Source: Polaribacter sp. IC066 (GTDB taxonomy: Bacteria > Bacteroidota > Bacteroidia > Flavobacteriales > Flavobacteriaceae). From it: DNA of 43,487 nt. Of the stretch, positions 9,838 through 18,371 are shown piece by piece. The translations under genes and the position numbers were made by a program. The first letter of the stretch is position 1. Each line of letters opens with the position of its first letter. The stretch spans positions 1 through 43,487 of the forward strand of contig NZ_VORR01000036.1 in assembly GCF_007997085.1 (NCBI RefSeq). The letters are read 5' to 3'. The notes under the pieces were generated by a model. It did not search any database. It was given only the letters and a program-made list of their open reading frames with translations, and had not been told where the DNA came from.

Positions 9838-10827
9838 ATGAAAAGTAAAATAGTTTCTTTTTTATTGTTGATGAGTTTTACGTTTACAAATGCACAACAA
9901 AAATTAACAACGCCACCGTATTTAAAAATTGGCGATACCATTGCAATTGTTGCGCCTGCCGGAATTTTAAAAGGCAGACAAGCTACGATACAAAAAGCAA
10001 AAAAGCTAGCGGAGAGTTGGGGCTTAAAAGTGGTTTTGGGTAAAAATATGTATAATCAAAACAATCATTTTGCAGGGACAGATGATGAACGCTGTCAAGA
10101 TTTTCAAGAGGCTTTAGACAATAAAAACATCAAAGCAATTTGGGCGGCAAGAGGCGGATATGGTTCTGTTAGAATTTTAGATAAGTTAGATTTCGCAGAG
10201 TTTAAAAGACATCCTAAATGGGTTATTGGGTATTCTGATATTACTGCATTTCATAATCATATTTATAATTTAGGAGTGGAAACCATTCATGGAATGATGG
10301 CGACGAGTTTAGAGCAGAAACCAGAAGAAATTATGAATACGATTTCATCATTTAAAAAATCGCTTTTTGGTGAGGCACTTTCTTATACGGTTGCATCCTC
10401 AAAATATAATAGAACTTTTTCATCCAAAGAAATTGAAGGGCAACTTATTGGTGGAAATTTATCAATTTTAACGTCTATGTTGGGCTCTGAAAGTGAGTTA
10501 AACACAGAAAATAAAATATTATTTATCGAAGAAATTGGCGAATATAAATACTCCATAGACAGAATGTTGCAAAGCTTAAAGCGTGCAGGTTATTTTACAA
10601 ACGTAAACGCTGTAATTGTGGGCAATATCTCTTTAGTTAAGAAGAATTCTACACAGTGGGGAAGTTCTATAGAACAATTAATTTTAGATGTTGTGCCAGC
10701 AGAAGTTCCTGTTTTGTTTAATTTTCCAGCAGGACATGAAGCAGATAACAGAGCGTTAATTTTTGGTCGAAATGTTGATGTGAAAATCGGCGATGCAGCG
10801 TATTCTATTAATTTTAAAGAAAATTAG
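9838..10827 (+). CDS. LD-carboxypeptidase, peptidase family S66
   Basis: A 329-residue serine peptidase of the S66 (LdcA/MccF) family. LdcA members remove the terminal D-alanine from murein tetrapeptides during peptidoglycan recycling. Motifs: AARGGYGS at 103-110, the nucleophile S133 in GYSDITAFH, the acidic pair E231/E232 in FIEEIGEYKYSID, and H300 in FPAGHEADNR, matching the Ser-Glu-His triad. Residues 1-20 form a signal peptide ending TNAQ, so the enzyme is probably periplasmic or lipid-associated rather than cytoplasmic as in E. coli LdcA. I chose the ATG at 9838 rather than the TTG just before it. Its 3' end overlaps the convergent CrtA-like gene by 14 bp. Confidence 0.92.
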   Translation: MKSKIVSFLLLMSFTFTNAQQKLTTPPYLKIGDTIAIVAPAGILKGRQATIQKAKKLAESWGLKVVLGKNMYNQNNHFAGTDDERCQDFQEALDNKNIKAIWAARGGYGSVRILDKLDFAEFKRHPKWVIGYSDITAFHNHIYNLGVETIHGMMATSLEQKPEEIMNTISSFKKSLFGEALSYTVASSKYNRTFSSKEIEGQLIGGNLSILTSMLGSESELNTENKILFIEEIGEYKYSIDRMLQSLKRAGYFTNVNAVIVGNISLVKKNSTQWGSSIEQLILDVVPAEVPVLFNFPAGHEADNRALIFGRNVDVKIGDAAYSINFKEN

Positions 10828-11500
10828 AGATTAAATTTCCTTCGGTATGATAGGGCTCAAAACGGGCAAATAATTCTTCTGAATACCAATTAAGTTCTCT
10901 TGTTTTTTTAACCATTTCTGAATGTTTCGGGTTGCTGTACGCATAGTTAAACATGGCATCTGCAGAAGACCAAATTGAAAAAGTAGCTTGCATTAATAGC
11001 GGGAATTCTCCAATTCCTTTAGAGTACAATAATTCTTTATAAGCATCCATAGATTTAGAGACGGCTGGTACATTTTTCCAAAATGTATAGGCTAATTTAG
11101 GTTTAATCGTAGCTCTTGTAATGACCGCCAAAGGTTTACTTTTATCTAATTCTGTGCTACTTTTAAACGGATTTTGTTTGCTCCATTCACCATGACTTTT
11201 AATGTTTTTCATAAACACAACACTATAATTTAAGGAAGTTTGTTTGTATCGTTCAATAACCGTTGAGTTTGTGAAATTTTTAGCCTGCTCTTCAGAATCA
11301 AAAACGGCAATAAAACCAAAAGTAGAAAAATCTGGTTTTATAGAAAAACCGTTGCCACTTCCTGTTCCTAGTGGTTTAAAAAAAGTTAATCCGTTTGTGT
11401 TCTTTAAAGAAATTGGTGGTCTACCCATCCTAACAAAAGCATTCCATTTATTTTTAAAACCTTTATATTCAAATAAACAGATTAAGGTAATTTGCGTCAT
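10814..11500 (-). CDS. Spheroidene monooxygenase (CrtA)-like protein
   Basis: A 228-residue protein resembling CrtA, the spheroidene monooxygenase that adds keto groups to acyclic carotenoids in purple bacteria. Shared features are the GTGSGNGFSIKPDFSTFG segment (about 46-63), AVFDSEEQAKNF, ATIKPKLAYTFWKNVP, LLMQATFSIWSS, and a C-terminal REL-W-EELFARF segment. CrtA-type enzymes use a haem-dependent mechanism. No other carotenoid gene lies nearby, so the substrate is open; flavobacterial copies may work on other pigments or have another oxygenase role. No signal peptide. The predicted -7 box is only 5 bp from the ATG (11505-11512), so the mRNA may be leaderless. The 3' end overlaps the LD-carboxypeptidase gene. 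Confidence 0.82.
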   Translation of the reverse strand: MTQITLICLFEYKGFKNKWNAFVRMGRPPISLKNTNGLTFFKPLGTGSGNGFSIKPDFSTFGFIAVFDSEEQAKNFTNSTVIERYKQTSLNYSVVFMKNIKSHGEWSKQNPFKSSTELDKSKPLAVITRATIKPKLAYTFWKNVPAVSKSMDAYKELLYSKGIGEFPLLMQATFSIWSSADAMFNYAYSNPKHSEMVKKTRELNWYSEELFARFEPYHTEGNLISNFL

Positions 11501-11504
11501 ACAA

Positions 11505-11512
11505 CAAAGATA
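11505..11512 (-). promoter_or_regulatory. Predicted -7 box TATCTTTG next to start codon
   Basis: The minus strand has TATCTTTG, an exact TAnnTTTG match, ending 5 bp before the ATG of the CrtA-like gene. If used, transcription would start at or within a base or two of the start codon. Confidence 0.42.
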
Positions 11513-11767
11513 AAGATTCCGCTTTTAAGAGATGAAAAAAAATGGTATAATTACATTTTTTTCTTTTTTTATTTGAAATATTGCGGTAATTTATTTCTAA
11601 ATAGCGTTCTGAAACGGTTATTTTAAAATAGAAATGCTGCATCTATAAACTAAAGTTATTTCGATAAATAATTTGAAGTTGTAATTTATTTGTAAATTAG
11701 AATTTTAGAAGGGTAAAGAGTGCAAACAAAAAGTGCAGTATCAAAAACAATTATTTAAAGTCTAGTT

Positions 11768-12127
11768 ATGGCAGACCACAACGAGCTTGGTAAAAAAGGT
11801 GAAAAATTAGCAGTCGATTTATTAATTAAAAGCGGTTATAAAATCCTTGAAAAAAACTATCGTTATTTAAAAGCAGAGGTAGATATTATTGCTCAAAAAA
11901 ATAATGTTTTAGCTGTGGTGGAAGTAAAAACCAGAAGCTCTGATTATTTTGGGGATCCGCAAGATTTTATCACCCCTAAAAAGATACAACTATTGCTTTC
12001 TGCCATCGATTATTATGTGGTGCAACGAGATTTAAATGTGGAGGTTCGTTTTGATGTTATTGCGGTTCTTTTTCAAAATAATGAAACTAAAATTGAACAT
12101 TTAGAAGATGCTTTTTTGCATTTTTAA
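11768..12127 (+). CDS. yraN: YraN family (UPF0102) nuclease-like protein
   Basis: A 119-residue protein of the YraN/UPF0102 family, which has an Archaeal Holliday junction resolvase-like fold. Typical features are the N-terminal ELGKKGEKLAVDLL, KNYRYLKAEVDIIAQ (Asp of the PD-ExK core), and VVEVKTRSSDYFGDP (Glu and Lys of the core). The length is normal. The biochemical role is unproven; a nuclease active site is conserved. Cytoplasmic. It stands alone, 267 bp from the divergent CrtA-like gene and 80 bp ahead of the EamA transporter, with which it might share a transcript. Confidence 0.95.
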   Translation: MADHNELGKKGEKLAVDLLIKSGYKILEKNYRYLKAEVDIIAQKNNVLAVVEVKTRSSDYFGDPQDFITPKKIQLLLSAIDYYVVQRDLNVEVRFDVIAVLFQNNETKIEHLEDAFLHF

Positions 12128-12207
12128 ACCTTCTTTTTTTGGATAGAACATCGTAATTAAAAAGAAAGAAATTATAGAATTGTCATTCTAAAGTTTACCT
12201 TAGTTTT

Positions 12208-13107
12208 ATGGTAGCAAAGAGGTTTTGGCTCGGTATTTTTTTAGGAATTTTAGGAGTTATTCTTTTTTCTTCAAAAGCGGTTATGATTAAACTGGCTTAC
12301 AATTATAAAGTAGATGCAATTACAATGCTCCTTTTAAGAATGTTATTTTCTTTTCCATTTTATTTGGTTATTGCGTATTTGTATCGAAACGAAAAGAAAG
12401 AGGTTAAAACAACTAAAAAAGAGTATTATTGGATTGTTTTGTTTGGGGTAATAGGTTATTATTTAGCTAGTTATTTTGATTTTGTAGGATTAACGTATAT
12501 CACAGCAAGTTTAGAGCGTATTATCTTATTTGTATACCCAACAATTGTAATTTTATTAAATAGATTTTTTTTAAAACAGCCTGTTACAAAAATTCAAGCT
12601 ATTGCTATTTGTTTGTCTTACATAGGCATTATAATTGCTTTTTCTAGTGAAGTTGAGGTTTCTGGAAGTAATGCGTATTTAGGCGGATTTTTTATACTCT
12701 TAAGCGCAATAACCTATGCCTTTTTTTTAGTAGGAAGTGGTTGGTTAATACCCAAGTTTGGCGTTGTAAAATTTACAGCATATACCATGTTAGTTTCTTG
12801 TGTTTGTGTATTTGTACACTTTAGTTTTATCGGAGAAACAGATTTGTTTAATTTACAGTGGCAGGTATATGTTTTAGGAGCTTTAATAGCAGTTTTTGCC
12901 ACTGTTATTCCTTCGTTCTTAATAAGTGCTTCTATAAAAATTATTAGCTCTTCTAATTTTGCAATTGTTGCGGGTATCGGACCCATATCAACAATTATAC
13001 TAGCTTCATTTTTTTTGAATGAGCGCTTAACTTTAGTTCAGTTTTTTGGGGCATTATTGGTGTTGATTGGGATTGTTATAAGCGCATTAAAAAAAACCAA
13101 AAAGTAA
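12208..13107 (+). CDS. EamA/DMT-family transporter
   Basis: A 299-residue inner-membrane protein with about ten hydrophobic helices arranged as two EamA repeats, typical of the drug/metabolite transporter superfamily. The first helix follows MVAKRFW, and the repeat signature appears as ASLERIILFVYPTIVILLN and again as SSSNFAIVAGIGPISTIILA followed by FFLNERLTL. It ends in a short Lys-rich tail (LKKTKK). The substrate cannot be predicted; relatives export amino acids, metabolites or nucleotides. The start is ATG 12208. It is convergent with the TlpA-like gene, with only 22 bp between the stop codons. Confidence 0.92.
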   Translation: MVAKRFWLGIFLGILGVILFSSKAVMIKLAYNYKVDAITMLLLRMLFSFPFYLVIAYLYRNEKKEVKTTKKEYYWIVLFGVIGYYLASYFDFVGLTYITASLERIILFVYPTIVILLNRFFLKQPVTKIQAIAICLSYIGIIIAFSSEVEVSGSNAYLGGFFILLSAITYAFFLVGSGWLIPKFGVVKFTAYTMLVSCVCVFVHFSFIGETDLFNLQWQVYVLGALIAVFATVIPSFLISASIKIISSSNFAIVAGIGPISTIILASFFLNERLTLVQFFGALLVLIGIVISALKKTKK

Positions 13108-13129
13108 CAACGTTTGCACACTGTAAAAT

Positions 13130-14500
13130 TTACATTGTATCTATAAATGCTACTAGATCTTTAAATTCAGTAGGTTTCGAAATAATTTTTTTGTTCTTAT
13201 CTAATATAAAATAAGTGGGTGTGGAGTTAATTTGATAGGTTCTTGCAGTTTCATTTTTCCATTTTTTTAAACCTAAAACGTTATGCCAACCAAGTAACTT
13301 TTCATTCTTATAGTTGCTCCAAACAGATGCATCATTTTCTAAAGCAAAGCCAATGACTTTCATAGCGGTTTTGTTTTTCATATAGCTGTGCAATTCAGGA
13401 ATTTCTCGCAAACAGTGAGAGCAACTTGTGCTCCAAAAAACTAAAACATAATTTTCGGCATCATTTAAAGCAGATAATTTTAAGGTTTTGCCATTTTCAT
13501 TCCAAGAAAAATCTGGCGCTACTCTGCCAATTTCAGCAGAAAAAAGCGCTAATTTTTCTGCTATAAATTGTTTGTTTTGTAAATTTTCTGGCAGCTTATT
13601 ATAATGATTTTCAAATAAATAATCGATAATTTCTAAATTTTTAGAAATTTCAAAATTTTCTATTAAAAACTGAATAATGTCTCTTTTGTAAGAAACATTT
13701 TGAATTTTAGAAAGTATGGTTTCTATAGATTTTTTATATAAAATTTGTTGCTGTTCTTCATCATCAGAAAAATTAATATAAAACACATAATCTAAAATTC
13801 TATTGCTTAAAAATGAAGAATTCATCAACGCTTTATTAGAGAAGTCTAAAGTATTAAAAAAAGTATTTTTAATATTAGAAAGGTATTCGTTAACAGAAGA
13901 TAAAATTTCTGGCGGATTAATTCGAGCGCTAGCCTTTACAAACGGAGCAATATATTTATTTTTAGTCTTTTGAACATATGTATTTTGAACGGAATCTACC
14001 TCTTTATATACTTTTAGGTAATATGCTTTTAAGTCTAGTGTTGGGTCTTGTAAAACAGCTACTTGAATAGAATCTAGTCGTTGTTGCGCCATAGAAACAT
14101 CTTTCATGTACGCAGTATACAGTTTATTTTCTGTAGATTCTTGAAAAGCAATTGCTTCTTGAGGATAATTCGGATTAAAAATAAAGGAAACATTTTCTTT
14201 ATTGTAAAAGAAGTCTACAAAACCAGCTTCTTCTAAACGGTATGTGGCTCTATAGCTGCCAGGTTTTGCCGTAGCAGGTAATTTTATCTCAAAGCTACCA
14301 ACAACTTGTTTTTTTCCGTTTACGATAATAGAATCTGTTTTTATGGTGGTGTTGTTTACAAAAACTTGCTTTGTGCCTTCTAGCTTGTATAAAATAACCC
14401 AATCGCTTTCTAGTTTCGGACTCATTGATCCTTTTACAGTGTGTTGCGCCTGCGAAATAGTAGATATTAAAAGTACAAAAGCTAGTATGTTTTTCATCAT
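13130..14500 (-). CDS. TlpA-like thioredoxin-domain protein
   Basis: A 456-residue exported protein. Residues 1-18 are a signal peptide (ending STISQAQ). The N-terminal part (about 20-130) looks like the DUF4369-type domain common in Bacteroidota thioredoxins, followed by a helical middle region. The C-terminal thioredoxin domain starts at VAPDFSWNENGKTLKLSAL and carries the redox motif CSHC within VLVFWSTSCSHCLREIPEL, then STPTYFILDKNK with the cis-proline. The likely role is periplasmic disulfide reduction or exchange; the partner is unknown. Two adjacent ATG codons (14500 and 14497) could serve as start. A TAnnTTTG box lies about 49 bp upstream. Confidence 0.9.
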   Translation of the reverse strand: MMKNILAFVLLISTISQAQHTVKGSMSPKLESDWVILYKLEGTKQVFVNNTTIKTDSIIVNGKKQVVGSFEIKLPATAKPGSYRATYRLEEAGFVDFFYNKENVSFIFNPNYPQEAIAFQESTENKLYTAYMKDVSMAQQRLDSIQVAVLQDPTLDLKAYYLKVYKEVDSVQNTYVQKTKNKYIAPFVKASARINPPEILSSVNEYLSNIKNTFFNTLDFSNKALMNSSFLSNRILDYVFYINFSDDEEQQQILYKKSIETILSKIQNVSYKRDIIQFLIENFEISKNLEIIDYLFENHYNKLPENLQNKQFIAEKLALFSAEIGRVAPDFSWNENGKTLKLSALNDAENYVLVFWSTSCSHCLREIPELHSYMKNKTAMKVIGFALENDASVWSNYKNEKLLGWHNVLGLKKWKNETARTYQINSTPTYFILDKNKKIISKPTEFKDLVAFIDTM

Positions 14501-14548
14501 TTTAGATCAATTTAATTGTTATCAACGTGCTGTTTTCAACAAGTATAC

Positions 14549-14556
14549 CAAAAATA
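14549..14556 (-). promoter_or_regulatory. Predicted promoter -7 box TATTTTTG
   Basis: The minus strand carries TATTTTTG 49 bp upstream of the TlpA-like gene start. The region toward -33 is only T-rich. Confidence 0.4.
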
Positions 14557-14604
14557 CTATTTCTGCTTTAAAATAGGTATATTGTATCGTTAAAATATAT
14601 AGCG

Positions 14605-15399
14605 ATGGGTTTTTCTGATAAAATAATATGGATTACTGGCGCTTCTTCTGGCATCGGAAGAGCCTTAGCTATTGAGTTGTCTAGTCAAAATGCAAAGTTG
14701 ATTTTATCTTCAAGAAAAAGAGAAAATTTAGAGTTGGTTAAAAGACAGTGTAAGAATCCTTATTTTGTAAAAATTATCACATTAGATTTAGAAGTTTATA
14801 CAAACTTTAGGTTTAAGGTTGATGAGGCGATTGCTCTTTTTGGTAAGATTGATATTTTAGTAAATAACGCTGGTATTAGTCAGCGCTCCTTTATCAAAGA
14901 GACTGCTATTGTTGTTGATAAATGAATTATGGATATTAATTATTTAAGAACCGTTGCTTTAACGAAAGCGGTTTTACTACATTTTATGGAAAATAAAAAG
15001 GGTCATTTTGTGGTAAGCACAAGTATTGTTGGTAAAATTGGCACTCCGTTGCGCTCTAGTTATGCTGCTAGCAAACACGCTTTACATGGTTTTTTTGATA
15101 GTTTGCGAGCAGAACACCATCAAGATCATATCGCAGTAACTTTAGTTTGTCCGGGTTTTGTGAATACGAATGTTTCTATAAATGCATTAGCAGCAAACGG
15201 CACGCCACAAGAAACATTAGACGAGGCTACAAAAAATGGAATTCAGCCAGCACGTTTTGCAAAGCTTATGCCCAAAGCGATTCAAAATAAAAGGGAAGAA
15301 ATTTATATTGCGGGTGCAAAAGAAAAATTAGGTGTTTATGCCAAGCGTTTTTATCCGAAGTTATTAGCTACAATGATTAGAAAGCTGCGTGTTACTTAA
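14605..15399 (+). pseudogene. SDR oxidoreductase with in-frame TGA
   Basis: One continuous frame of 265 codons reads as a classical short-chain dehydrogenase/reductase, but codon 107 is TGA (14923-14925). Before it are the NAD(P)-binding GASSGIGRA motif and NNAGIS. After it come MDINYL, the catalytic serine region VVSTSIVGKIG, and the YAASK motif (Tyr at codon 153, Lys at 157), plus PGFVNTNVS. The family normally has Lys or Arg at the TGA position, so a single A-to-T change (AGA to TGA) would explain it. An ATG directly after the TGA (14929) could restart translation, but that product would lack the cofactor-binding fold. The rest of the frame is undamaged, so the change is recent or a sequencing error. 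The 3' end overlaps the next, convergent gene by 4 bp. Confidence 0.85.
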
Positions 15400-15755
15400 T
15401 CTTCAAAATACTCTAAAAACTCAAAATAAGCAACAATAGCTTCTTTCATTAGAACCGTTTGTTCACCGGGCTTTAAGTTTGGTAACTCTGTAATTGTTTT
15501 ATAATGCGGCCAGCCATCATCATCAAAAAAATCGAACTCATAATAACCATAAGGTTCTAGCAATTTGCAAATAGCAATATGCATTAGATTCATTTTTTCG
15601 TCTTTTTTAAACTCTCTATACCCTTGCCCTAATTCTTGAACGCCAATTAAATATAGAATTCCGTCTACATTTAATTCTTCTGCTTCAGAAAAATCATCGG
15701 TTAATTTGGTAATCAAATACTCCCATTTTTCTTTTAAATTGGTCACTTTTGTCAT
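15396..15755 (-). CDS. Small acidic conserved hypothetical protein
   Basis: A 119-residue acidic protein without signal peptide or membrane segment. It is rich in Glu and aromatic residues, with a striking YYEFDFFDDDGWPHYK segment and a C-terminus EFLEYFED. It has the look of a flavobacterium-specific conserved protein; I know no function. The ATG at 15755 follows a TAnnTTTG box at a short distance (15773-15780), which supports the start. It converges with and overlaps the SDR gene by 4 bp. Confidence 0.72.
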   Translation of the reverse strand: MTKVTNLKEKWEYLITKLTDDFSEAEELNVDGILYLIGVQELGQGYREFKKDEKMNLMHIAICKLLEPYGYYEFDFFDDDGWPHYKTITELPNLKPGEQTVLMKEAIVAYFEFLEYFED

Positions 15756-15772
15756 AAAATAGCTTTAGAGAG

Positions 15773-15780
15773 CAAAGATA
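15773..15780 (-). promoter_or_regulatory. Predicted promoter -7 box TATCTTTG
   Basis: An exact TAnnTTTG match on the minus strand, 17 bp upstream of the ATG at 15755, giving a leader of about 10 nt. Confidence 0.42.
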
Positions 15781-15836
15781 CAATCTGCATTTTTAAATTT
15801 TAAAAAAAAGATGTAGGTTTACAGAAATTATCTTTA

Positions 15837-16361
15837 ATGAATGTTTTTGATATTGTAATTATTGTATTGCTTCTTTTGGCTTTTGTAAGAGGAATTATGA
15901 ATGGTCTTTTTTCTGAAATTGCTTCTTTAGTAGCGGTAGTAGTGGGGGTTTATGTTGCTATTCACTATGCGAACTATGTAGAATTTTATTTAGTGAATTC
16001 TACTTTTGTAGAGTGGTCTGACCAAACCAACAAAATTGTTGCTTTTGTAATTACATTTTTAGTAGTGGTACTTTTAATACTTTTTATAGGTAAAATACTA
16101 ACTAAGATAGCAGATATTACAGCGTTAGGATTGCTAAATAAAGTGCTAGGCGGTGTTTTTGGTGTTTTAAAAATTGCGTTAATTCTAAGTATAATTTTAA
16201 TCTTTTTTAACCGAGTAAACAATACAATTCCGTTTATAACAGCAGAAATGTTAGATACATCTACCTTATATCATCCTATAAAAAAGATTGCACCTGAATT
16301 ATTTCCATCAATAATTAGAGAAGATAAAGACGGCAAAACAACCATAGAATTGCCAAAATAA
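15837..16361 (+). CDS. CvpA family membrane protein
   Basis: A 174-residue inner-membrane protein with four hydrophobic helices (about 3-20, 26-46, 65-85, 100-125) and a hydrophilic C-terminal tail. The pattern FDIVIIVLLLLAFVRGIMNGLFSEI at the N-terminus is characteristic of the CvpA (colicin V production) family. In E. coli CvpA is needed for colicin V production and envelope stress tolerance; its molecular function is not settled. The start is ATG 15837. It converges with the LysR gene, with a single base between the stop codons (16361 and 16363). Confidence 0.9.
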   Translation: MNVFDIVIIVLLLLAFVRGIMNGLFSEIASLVAVVVGVYVAIHYANYVEFYLVNSTFVEWSDQTNKIVAFVITFLVVVLLILFIGKILTKIADITALGLLNKVLGGVFGVLKIALILSIILIFFNRVNNTIPFITAEMLDTSTLYHPIKKIAPELFPSIIREDKDGKTTIELPK

Positions 16362-16362
16362 T

Positions 16363-17295
16363 TTAGTATTTTATTTTATCCATCCAATTAAAATAATTTT
16401 TATAAACATTCTCTTTTTCTGTAGCTACATATTCTAAAAAGGCTTTTGCTACCGGAGATAATGCTTTCTTTTTTAGGTAAATTAGTTTCCAAACAGATTT
16501 TAGAGGCAACCCTTTTGCTGGTATAATTTTAAGTTCGTTTTGTAATAATTCGTTTTTAATACTTAATAAAGACACAATAGAAACACCAATATCTGCAATA
16601 ACTGCTTGCTTAATAGCTTCGTTAGAGGTTAATTCTACTTTTATTTTAGGCGCAATTTTTTCTTGTTTAAAAAATAATTGCATGGTATGTCTGGTGCCAG
16701 AGCCTTCTTCTCTAAAAATTAAAGGTATTTTATTAAAAATGGAAGTATCCTTACTTTTTTGAGCAATTATTTTGTTTTCTTTGGATGCTACTAAAACCAA
16801 ATGATTATCCATAATTGGTAATTCTTCCAAATCTAAATGATTAGGAATTACGGTTACCAAAGAAAAATCTACCAAGTTTTTTTCTAAATCTTTAATAACG
16901 GTTGTTTTGTTAGATACATCTAAAACTAATTCTACTTTAGGATGTTTTTTTAGAAAACCATTTAAGAAATAAGGCATTACGTAATTGCCTGTAGAAACCA
17001 CAGATATTTTTAACTTACCCGATAGTAAACCTTTAAAAGCCTCTGTTTTATACTGTATGGTTTCTGTTTTATTTAAAATTTCTTCTGCAATTTGATAAAT
17101 TTCTTTGCCAAAATCTGTCACATAAAATTGTCTTCCTATAATTTCAGACAAAGGAATATCAAATTGATCTTGAAAATTTTTTAGTTGAATGGATGCTGCC
17201 GGTTGGGTCATATTCAATTCAATAGCTGCTTTAGTAATACTTTTGTTTTCTACAATAGTGATAAAAACCTTTAGTTGATGTAAAGTAAAGTTCAT
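16363..17295 (-). CDS. LysR-family regulator of the bicarbonate locus
   Basis: A 310-residue LysR-type transcriptional regulator: N-terminal winged helix-turn-helix (about 1-60, with FTLHQLKVFITIVENKS and AAIELNMTQPAAS), linker helix, and a C-terminal periplasmic-binding-like effector domain (from about 90) with FREEGSGTRHT as a likely ligand-contact loop. It is divergent from sbtA with 86 bp between starts, the classical LysR arrangement, which suggests it controls sbtA and itself. Two palindromes in the intergenic region support this. By analogy with CmpR/CcmR/CbbR regulators of carbon uptake it may sense a metabolite of inorganic-carbon status; that is inference. Confidence 0.92.
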   Translation of the reverse strand: MNFTLHQLKVFITIVENKSITKAAIELNMTQPAASIQLKNFQDQFDIPLSEIIGRQFYVTDFGKEIYQIAEEILNKTETIQYKTEAFKGLLSGKLKISVVSTGNYVMPYFLNGFLKKHPKVELVLDVSNKTTVIKDLEKNLVDFSLVTVIPNHLDLEELPIMDNHLVLVASKENKIIAQKSKDTSIFNKIPLIFREEGSGTRHTMQLFFKQEKIAPKIKVELTSNEAIKQAVIADIGVSIVSLLSIKNELLQNELKIIPAKGLPLKSVWKLIYLKKKALSPVAKAFLEYVATEKENVYKNYFNWMDKIKY

Positions 17296-17304
17296 TAAAA
17301 ATGT

Positions 17305-17319
17305 TTATGATTTGCATAA
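17305..17319. promoter_or_regulatory. LysR-type operator 1 (TTATG-N5-CATAA)
   Basis: A perfect palindrome TTATG-ATTTG-CATAA containing the LysR T-N11-A core. It lies just downstream of the predicted -7 box of the LysR gene (17320-17327), covering its expected transcription start. That is the position expected for autorepression. Confidence 0.6.
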
Positions 17320-17327
17320 CAAATTTA
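17320..17327 (-). promoter_or_regulatory. Predicted LysR gene -7 box TAAATTTG
   Basis: The minus strand has TAAATTTG, matching TAnnTTTG, 24 bp upstream of the LysR ATG and directly next to operator 1. No good -33 TTTG is visible. Confidence 0.4.
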
Positions 17328-17335
17328 AATAAAAA

Positions 17336-17355
17336 TATATGAACTATTGCATATA
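17336..17355. promoter_or_regulatory. LysR-type operator 2 (TATATG-N8-CATATA)
   Basis: A second perfect palindrome, TATATG-AACTATTG-CATATA, 26 bp upstream of the sbtA ATG. It shares the ATG...CAT half-sites with operator 1. sbtA has no strong TAnnTTTG box, only TAGATTAG overlapping the right arm, which fits a promoter that needs activation. Confidence 0.5.
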
Positions 17356-17381
17356 GATTAGATGCGTTAAAAAACAGAAAA

Positions 17382-18344
17382 ATGAGTGTAGATGTATTAA
17401 TCAGTAATTTAACAAACCCAGTGTTGTTATTTTTTGTTTTAGGGATTATCGCCTCTCTCGTAAAAAGTGATTTAAAGATTCCTGAATCATCTTCTAAATT
17501 TATTTCGCTCTACTTATTATTTGCTATTGGTTTTAAAGGCGGACAAGAATTGTCTCACAGCGAATTTAATACCGAAATTATATATTCCATTTTATTCGCA
17601 ATCGGTTTATCTGTAATTGTTCCATTATATACTTTTTACATTTTAAAAAGAAAAATAGGAACACCAAATGCAGGGGCAATAGCGGCGGCATACGGTTCTG
17701 TAAGTGCGGTTACTTTTGTAACTGCGGTATCTTTTTTAGAAAATCAAGGGGTATCTTTTGGCGGACATATGGTTGCTATTATGGCAATTATGGAATCTCC
17801 GGCAATTGTTGTTGGGGTTATTTTAATTATGTTAAATGATAGTACTAAAAAAGAGAAAAAATCTATAGGAGGTATTTTAAAACACTCGCTTACAAGTGGT
17901 AGTGTACTAATGCTCACAGGTAGTTTGGTTATTGGTTTAATTGCAGATGCATCTCAAGCAAGAGGAATAGAGCCTTTTACAACCGATATTTTTAAAGGTT
18001 TTTTATCCTTATTTCTATTAGAAATGGGTATGGTTACGGCAAATAGAATTAAAGAATTTAGAAAACATGGATTATTTTTATTCTTTTTCGGAATTATGGT
18101 GCCACTTTTTAACGGTATGGTGGTAGCATATGTTAGCGGTTTCTTAACAGAAAGTGAAGGGAATAGATTCCTTTTCGCAATTCTTGCGGCTGGTGCTTCT
18201 TATATTGCTGTGCCAGCAACAATGAAATTAGCAGAACCAAGGGCAGATCCTGGTATTTATATACCTATGGCTTTAGGAATTACGTTTCCTTTTAATATTA
18301 CAATCGGTATGCCTATATATTACGCAGTTGTACAATTATTCTAA
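17382..18344 (+). CDS. sbtA: SbtA-type sodium-dependent bicarbonate transporter
   Basis: A 320-residue inner-membrane permease of the SbtA (DUF897) family, which imports bicarbonate with sodium in cyanobacteria. About ten hydrophobic helices fall in two inverted halves. Recognisable parts are the N-terminal LTNPVLLFFVLGIIASLVKS, KIPESSSKFISLYLLFAIG with FKGGQEL, and the second-half counterpart FLSLFLLEMGMV; the loop GAIAAAYGSVSAVTFV is also typical. It has the normal length for the family. It is divergent from the LysR regulator and followed by a strong hairpin terminator. Probably works with the carbonic anhydrase and SulP genes to the right, from which it is now separated by an accessory insert. 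Confidence 0.93.
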   Translation: MSVDVLISNLTNPVLLFFVLGIIASLVKSDLKIPESSSKFISLYLLFAIGFKGGQELSHSEFNTEIIYSILFAIGLSVIVPLYTFYILKRKIGTPNAGAIAAAYGSVSAVTFVTAVSFLENQGVSFGGHMVAIMAIMESPAIVVGVILIMLNDSTKKEKKSIGGILKHSLTSGSVLMLTGSLVIGLIADASQARGIEPFTTDIFKGFLSLFLLEMGMVTANRIKEFRKHGLFLFFFGIMVPLFNGMVVAYVSGFLTESEGNRFLFAILAAGASYIAVPATMKLAEPRADPGIYIPMALGITFPFNITIGMPIYYAVVQLF

Positions 18345-18371
18345 AGTAAGATATGCTTTTATAAAAAAAGT

